From NCBI GenBank assembly GCA_046076045.1, contig JBJTRI010000084.1:1-16974 (forward strand): a stretch of DNA of 16,974 bases. The letters run 5' to 3'. Shown piece by piece: positions 13,924-16,974 of the stretch; the first letter of the stretch is position 1; each line of letters begins with the position of its first letter. The stretch comes from JAIOPA01 sp046076045 (GTDB lineage: Bacteria; Eisenbacteria; RBG-16-71-46). The position numbers were made by a program, and so were the translations under genes. The notes below the pieces were generated by a model that saw only the letters and a list, made by a program, of their open reading frames with translations, had not been told where the DNA came from and made no database searches.

Positions 13924-15432
13924 ATGTCGCGCCCCCGTACCCTCGGCGAGCTCAAGGCCGCCGGTCACCGCATGCGCTCGGTCAAGGACGAGCTGCGCGA
14001 CAACGTCATCGCCCGGCTGCGCGCGCGCCGCCCGCTGTTCCCCGGCGTGCTCGGCTACGAGCACACCGTCGAGCCGCAGATCGTGAACGCGGTGCTGTCA
14101 CGCCACGACTTCATCCTGCTCGGACTGCGCGGGCAGGCGAAGACGCGCCTGCTGCGTTCGCTGGTGCAGTTCCTCGACGAGTGGGTGCCCGCGATCGACG
14201 GCTGCCCGCTCCACAGCGACCCGTACGTGCCGCTCACGCACGCGGCGCGCGTCGCGCTCGAGACGCACGGCGACGCGACCCCCATCCGCTGGCTGCACCG
14301 CGACGAGCGCTACCAGGAGAAGTTGGCGACGCCCGACGTGACGATCGCCGACCTCATCGGCGACCTCGACCCCATCAAGGCCGCGTCGCTCAAGCTCGAC
14401 TACTCCGACGAGCGCGTCATCCACTACGGCATCATCCCGCGCGCCAATCGCGGCCTGTTCGCGATCAACGAGCTTCCCGATCTGCAGCCGCGCATCCAGG
14501 TGGGCCTGCTGAACCTGCTCGAGGAGAAGGACTTCCAGATCCGCGGGTTCCCCGTGCGCATCCCGCTCGACGTCGCCATGGTGTTCTCGGCCAACCCCGA
14601 GGACTACACCAACCGCGGCAACATCATCACGCCGCTGCGCGACCGCATCTCGTCGCAGATCCTCACGCACTACCCGCTCACGCGCGACATCGGCGTGGCG
14701 ATCACCGGGCAGGAGTCGTGGCTCGAGCGCACCTCGGGCGTCGAGGTGCGTGTGCCCGCGCTCATGCGCGAACTCGTGGAGGAGGTCGCCATCCAGGCGC
14801 GCGCGAGCGAGTACGTGGACCAGAACTCGGGCGTCTCGGCGCGCCTCACGATCGCGCTGCTCGAGAACGTGGTGAGCAACGCCGAGCGCCGCGGGCTCGT
14901 GAACGGCGAGGCCACGGTGACCACGCGCGTCTGCGACCTGCAGGCGGCCGTGAGCGCGGTGAGCGGCAAGGTCGAGCTGGTGCTCGAGGGCGAGCAGGAG
15001 GGCGCGCTCAACGTGGCGCGCGCGCTGCTCGGCAAGGGCGTGAAGTCGCTGTTCGGACAGCGCTTCCCCGACGCGTTCAAGCCGCGGCGCAAGCGGCGCG
15101 GCGCGACCCCGCCCGAGGGCGAGGACGAGCCGCAGTCGGCCAACGTCTACCGCCCGGTGGTGGAGTGGTTCGCCGCCGGCCACCACCTCGCGCTCGGCGA
15201 CGACCTCACCGAGGAGGCGTTCGCCACCGAGCTGCGCCGCGTCGACGGACTCGCGGCGATCGTGGATCGCCACCTCGAGCCCACCGACCCCGCCGATCTC
15301 GTGCTCGGCATGGAGCTGGTGCTCGAGGGTCTGCACCAGAACAGCATGCTGTCGCGCGAACGCACCGACCAGGGCGGTGTCGGCTACAAGGACATGCTCA
15401 ACCAGATGCTGTCGGGTCTGGGCGAGGACTGA
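13924..15432 (+). CDS. MoxR/magnesium-chelatase-like AAA+ ATPase
   Basis: The protein has 502 residues and starts at the ATG at 13924, with AGGAG 8 bp upstream. The N-terminus TLGELKAAGHRMRSVKDELR and the segments WLHRDERYQEKLATPDV (123-139) and IGDLDPIKA (145-153) match an uncharacterised ChlI-like family often paired with VWA proteins. Walker A is GLRGQAKT at 67-74. The Walker B position reads GLFAINELPDL at 177-187, so Asn182 replaces the usual Asp while Glu183 is kept; as I recall the family generally has INELPDL. Sensor 1 lies in FSANPEDYTN at 221-230 and the arginine finger in TPLRDRI at 236-242. A basic linker at 386-392 precedes a helical C-terminal domain. Such ATPases remodel partner proteins or help insert metals together with a VWA adaptor. 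This one precedes its VWA partner by 7 bp. Cytoplasmic; the client protein is unknown. It is not a real magnesium chelatase: no other chlorophyll or cobalamin gene is nearby. Confidence 0.88.
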   Translation: MSRPRTLGELKAAGHRMRSVKDELRDNVIARLRARRPLFPGVLGYEHTVEPQIVNAVLSRHDFILLGLRGQAKTRLLRSLVQFLDEWVPAIDGCPLHSDPYVPLTHAARVALETHGDATPIRWLHRDERYQEKLATPDVTIADLIGDLDPIKAASLKLDYSDERVIHYGIIPRANRGLFAINELPDLQPRIQVGLLNLLEEKDFQIRGFPVRIPLDVAMVFSANPEDYTNRGNIITPLRDRISSQILTHYPLTRDIGVAITGQESWLERTSGVEVRVPALMRELVEEVAIQARASEYVDQNSGVSARLTIALLENVVSNAERRGLVNGEATVTTRVCDLQAAVSAVSGKVELVLEGEQEGALNVARALLGKGVKSLFGQRFPDAFKPRRKRRGATPPEGEDEPQSANVYRPVVEWFAAGHHLALGDDLTEEAFATELRRVDGLAAIVDRHLEPTDPADLVLGMELVLEGLHQNSMLSRERTDQGGVGYKDMLNQMLSGLGED

Positions 15433-15439
15433 GCGCGCC

Positions 15440-16531
15440 GTGCGCTTCGACTACCGCAAGTGGCAGGGGCCGCGGGCCGGCGACGAGGCGTTCCGTCGCC
15501 AGCTCATGGACATCTACCGCAACCTGCTGCTGCAGACCGGGGGCGACGCCGACGAGGCCCTGAAGTGGATGGAGCACTTCGGGAAGGAGTACGGCTTCTT
15601 CAACGACGCGTTCGGCATCGACGACTTCAAGCGCATGCTCGAGGAGTCGGGCGAGGCCGAGCGGCGCGGCGAGGGGTTCGCCATGACGCCGAAGGGCGAG
15701 CGGCGCATCCGTCAGGACTCGCTCAACGAGATCTTCTCGTCGCTCGCGGCCGGCGGCGTCGGCGACCACCGCACGCCGGTGGCCGGGGCGGGGGGCGAGC
15801 GGTTGTCGGAGACGCGCGGCTACCAGTTCGGCGACGACCTCGCGAACCTCGACCCCATCGCCTCGGTGAGCAACGCGGTCAAGCGCGGCGGGATCGACGA
15901 CCTCTCGGTGCAGGAGGACGACCTCGAGGTCTACGAGCAGGAGCATCTGTCGGCCTGCGCCACGGTGCTCATGGTGGACGTGAGCCACAGCATGATCCTG
16001 TACGGTGAGGACCGCATCACGCCCGCCAAGCGCATCGCGCTCGCGCTCTCGCAGCTCATCCGCACGCGCTACCCCAAGGACACGCTCGACGTGGTGCTGT
16101 TCGGCGACGACGCCGCACAGGTGCCCGAGCGCGACCTGGTGCGCATCCAGGCCGGGCCCTACCACACGAACACCAAGGCGGGCCTGCAACTGGCGGGCCG
16201 CATCCTCGCGGGTCGCAAGGGCGTGAACAAGCAGGTCTTCATGATCACCGACGGTAAGCCGTCGTGCATCCGCGAGTACGGGCGGCTCTACAAGAACCCG
16301 TTCGGGCTCGACCCGCGGATCGTGAACAAGACGCTCGAGGAGGCGGCGTGGCTGCGCCGCAAGCGCATCACGGTCACCACGTTCATGCTCGCGGCCGACT
16401 CGGCACTGCTCGACTTCGTGCGGCGGCTCACCGAGGTGAACCAGGGCCGCCTGTACGAGACCGACCTGCAGAACGTCGGCACCTACGTGTTCCGGGACTT
16501 CGTGCGCAACCGCCGCAAGCGCGTGCGCTGA
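15440..16531 (+). CDS. VWA-domain protein, partner of the MoxR-like ATPase
   Basis: The protein has 363 residues. I chose the GTG at 15440, 7 bp after the ATPase stop, because VRFDYRKWQG is the expected N-terminus of this family (V/M-R-F/Y-x-Y-x-x-W). The open frame extends upstream only as overlap with the ATPase gene. Residues 1-110 are mostly helical. YQFGDDLANLDPIASVSNAVKRG at 128-150 leads to the VWA domain, about 172-350. MIDAS metal-site residues are DVSHS at 180-184 (D180, S182, S184), a Thr in YHTNTKAGL at 241-249, and ITDGKP at 269-274 (D271). The C-terminal tail FRDFVRNRRKRVR is basic. There is no signal peptide or membrane segment, so it acts in the cytoplasm, presumably presenting a client to the AAA+ ATPase. 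Pairs like this resemble ChlI/ChlD or CbbQ/CbbO in organisation; the client here is unknown. Confidence 0.87.
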   Translation: MRFDYRKWQGPRAGDEAFRRQLMDIYRNLLLQTGGDADEALKWMEHFGKEYGFFNDAFGIDDFKRMLEESGEAERRGEGFAMTPKGERRIRQDSLNEIFSSLAAGGVGDHRTPVAGAGGERLSETRGYQFGDDLANLDPIASVSNAVKRGGIDDLSVQEDDLEVYEQEHLSACATVLMVDVSHSMILYGEDRITPAKRIALALSQLIRTRYPKDTLDVVLFGDDAAQVPERDLVRIQAGPYHTNTKAGLQLAGRILAGRKGVNKQVFMITDGKPSCIREYGRLYKNPFGLDPRIVNKTLEEAAWLRRKRITVTTFMLAADSALLDFVRRLTEVNQGRLYETDLQNVGTYVFRDFVRNRRKRVR

Positions 16532-16538
16532 CCGCACC

Positions 16539-16553
16539 CGGCGTTTGACGCCG
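16539..16553 (+). terminator. Weak hairpin after the VWA gene
   Basis: CGGCGT and ACGCCG pair around the loop TTG, 7 bp after the VWA stop. The stem has 6 bp and there is no U-tract. It overlaps the candidate -35 box of the next gene, so its role as a terminator is uncertain. Confidence 0.3.
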
Positions 16554-16574
16554 CGGTCGCGGCTTCGCCAGACT
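16545..16574 (+). promoter_or_regulatory. Candidate promoter of the DoxX-family gene
   Basis: TTGACG (16545-16550) and CAGACT (16569-16574) are 18 bp apart. The -35 match is good and the -10 match is poor. The predicted transcript would start about 45 bp before the ATG at 16627. Read-through from the VWA gene, 95 bp upstream, is equally possible. Confidence 0.3.
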
Positions 16575-16626
16575 CGTCGACGGTCGCCGCTCCAGCGTGG
16601 CGCGGCGGGTTCCCCCGGAGGCCCCC

Positions 16627-16974
16627 ATGTCCCTCGAGAAGACCGCGTCCGGTCGCGTGCTCGGCGACGCCGGACTGCTGCTGCTGCGCGTGTGCGCGTC
16701 GGCGTTCATGATGACGCACGGCTACCCGAAGCTCATGAAGCTGCTCGCCGGCGGGGAGATCCGGTTCCTCGACTTCCTCGGCCTCGGAGCGCCGGTCTCG
16801 CTGGGACTCGCGGTGGTCGGCGAGCTGGTGGCGCCGGCGTTCGTGCTGGTGGGGCTGTTCACGCGCTGGGCGGCGCTGCCCGCGGTGGTCACGATGGCGG
16901 TCGCCGCGTTCGTGGCGCACGCCGGCGACCCGTTCGGGGACCGCGAGATGGCGCTCGTCTACCTGGTGATGTTC
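16627..16974 (+). CDS. DoxX-family membrane protein (3' end missing)
   Basis: An open frame runs from the ATG at 16627 to the right edge (116 residues so far). CCGGAGG lies 5 bp upstream of the ATG. The N-terminal hydrophobic segment GLLLLRVCASAFMMTHGYPKL matches the DoxX/DUF417-like start (LLRxxxGxxFxxHGxxKL). It is followed by FLGLGAPVSLGLAVVGELVAPAFVLVGLFTRWAALPAVVTMAVAAFVAH, where the conserved Glu in GELVAPAFVLVGLFTR and the second and third membrane spans are typical. The next residues, GDPFGDREMALVYLVMF, should lead into span four. DoxX proteins are four-helix inner-membrane proteins linked to quinone-dependent or sulfur and redox metabolism in some species; most members have no proven activity. 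About 20-40 residues are probably missing. It is probably a separate unit from the MoxR-VWA pair. Confidence 0.87.
   Translation, partial: MSLEKTASGRVLGDAGLLLLRVCASAFMMTHGYPKLMKLLAGGEIRFLDFLGLGAPVSLGLAVVGELVAPAFVLVGLFTRWAALPAVVTMAVAAFVAHAGDPFGDREMALVYLVMF

Noticed and set aside
9710..14086. A 1458-codon open frame on the plus strand
   Set aside because: It runs antisense to the ABC ATPase, EEP and TonB receptor genes, each of which has clear family motifs, and its translation is low-complexity A/R/G/E/H. Long antisense frames are expected at this GC content.
13924..16531. True magnesium chelatase (ChlI/ChlD) for chlorophyll synthesis
   Set aside because: The Walker B variant, the family-specific N-terminus and the absence of any pigment gene nearby point to the general MoxR-VWA class.
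1..16974. Mobile element, CRISPR, tRNA or rRNA
   Set aside because: I looked for transposase or integrase motifs, spaced direct repeats and RNA gene signatures on both strands and saw none; base composition is even across the window.

Overview
The window is very GC-rich (well above two thirds G+C by eye), gene-dense, and comes from a Gram-negative bacterium: it holds a TonB-dependent outer-membrane receptor, lipoprotein and Sec signal peptides, and two surface proteins ending in the FlgD-like Ig domain that phyla of the FCB group often carry at the C-terminus of exported proteins. High G+C with that domain would fit Candidatus Eisenbacteria or a relative. That is an inference from style; no rRNA or marker gene is present to settle it. 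I see no tRNA, rRNA, CRISPR array, insertion sequence or phage gene. The window reads as ordinary chromosome with 14 protein genes, the first and last cut by the window edges.

Layout. (1) 1-2462, plus strand: two adjacent paralogous exported proteins built of about 90-residue beta-sandwich (carboxypeptidase-regulatory-like) repeats and a FlgD-like C-terminus, closed by a perfect 11-bp hairpin at 2470-2496. (2) 2517-7490, minus strand: a flavoprotein with two dinucleotide-binding motifs, then glcD and glcE (glycolate oxidase-type FAD subunits) as one tightly overlapping operon with no glcF, followed by a DUF1028 gene that probably has its own promoter. (3) 7622-7972, plus: a small lipoprotein with a fibronectin-III-like body. 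(4) 7977-10387, minus: a two-gene ABC-2-type transporter (ATPase then permease, 4-bp overlap). (5) 10483-13726, minus: a TonB-dependent siderophore-type receptor followed 10 bp later by an endonuclease/exonuclease/phosphatase-fold enzyme. (6) 13924-16531, plus: a MoxR/magnesium-chelatase-like AAA+ ATPase and its VWA-domain partner. (7) 16627 to the right edge, plus: the start of a DoxX-family membrane protein.

Expression signals are unusually readable. Genes that begin a transcription unit mostly carry a stereotyped leader, GGAG(G) followed by a C-rich spacer directly before the start codon. A lone AT-rich TAnnnT hexamer lies 20-60 bp further upstream in otherwise nearly pure GC sequence. Genes inside operons (glcD, the permease, the phosphatase-fold enzyme, the VWA protein) lack that leader, and most of them overlap or abut the gene before. 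glcE is the exception: it overlaps glcD but keeps a strong GGAGG.

No clearly new defence or mobile system stands out. The most interesting items are the glcD-glcE operon that has a second flavoprotein where the iron-sulfur subunit would be expected, the TonB receptor paired with a cytoplasmic phosphoesterase-fold enzyme, and the uncharacterised MoxR-VWA pair with an Asn in its Walker B motif.
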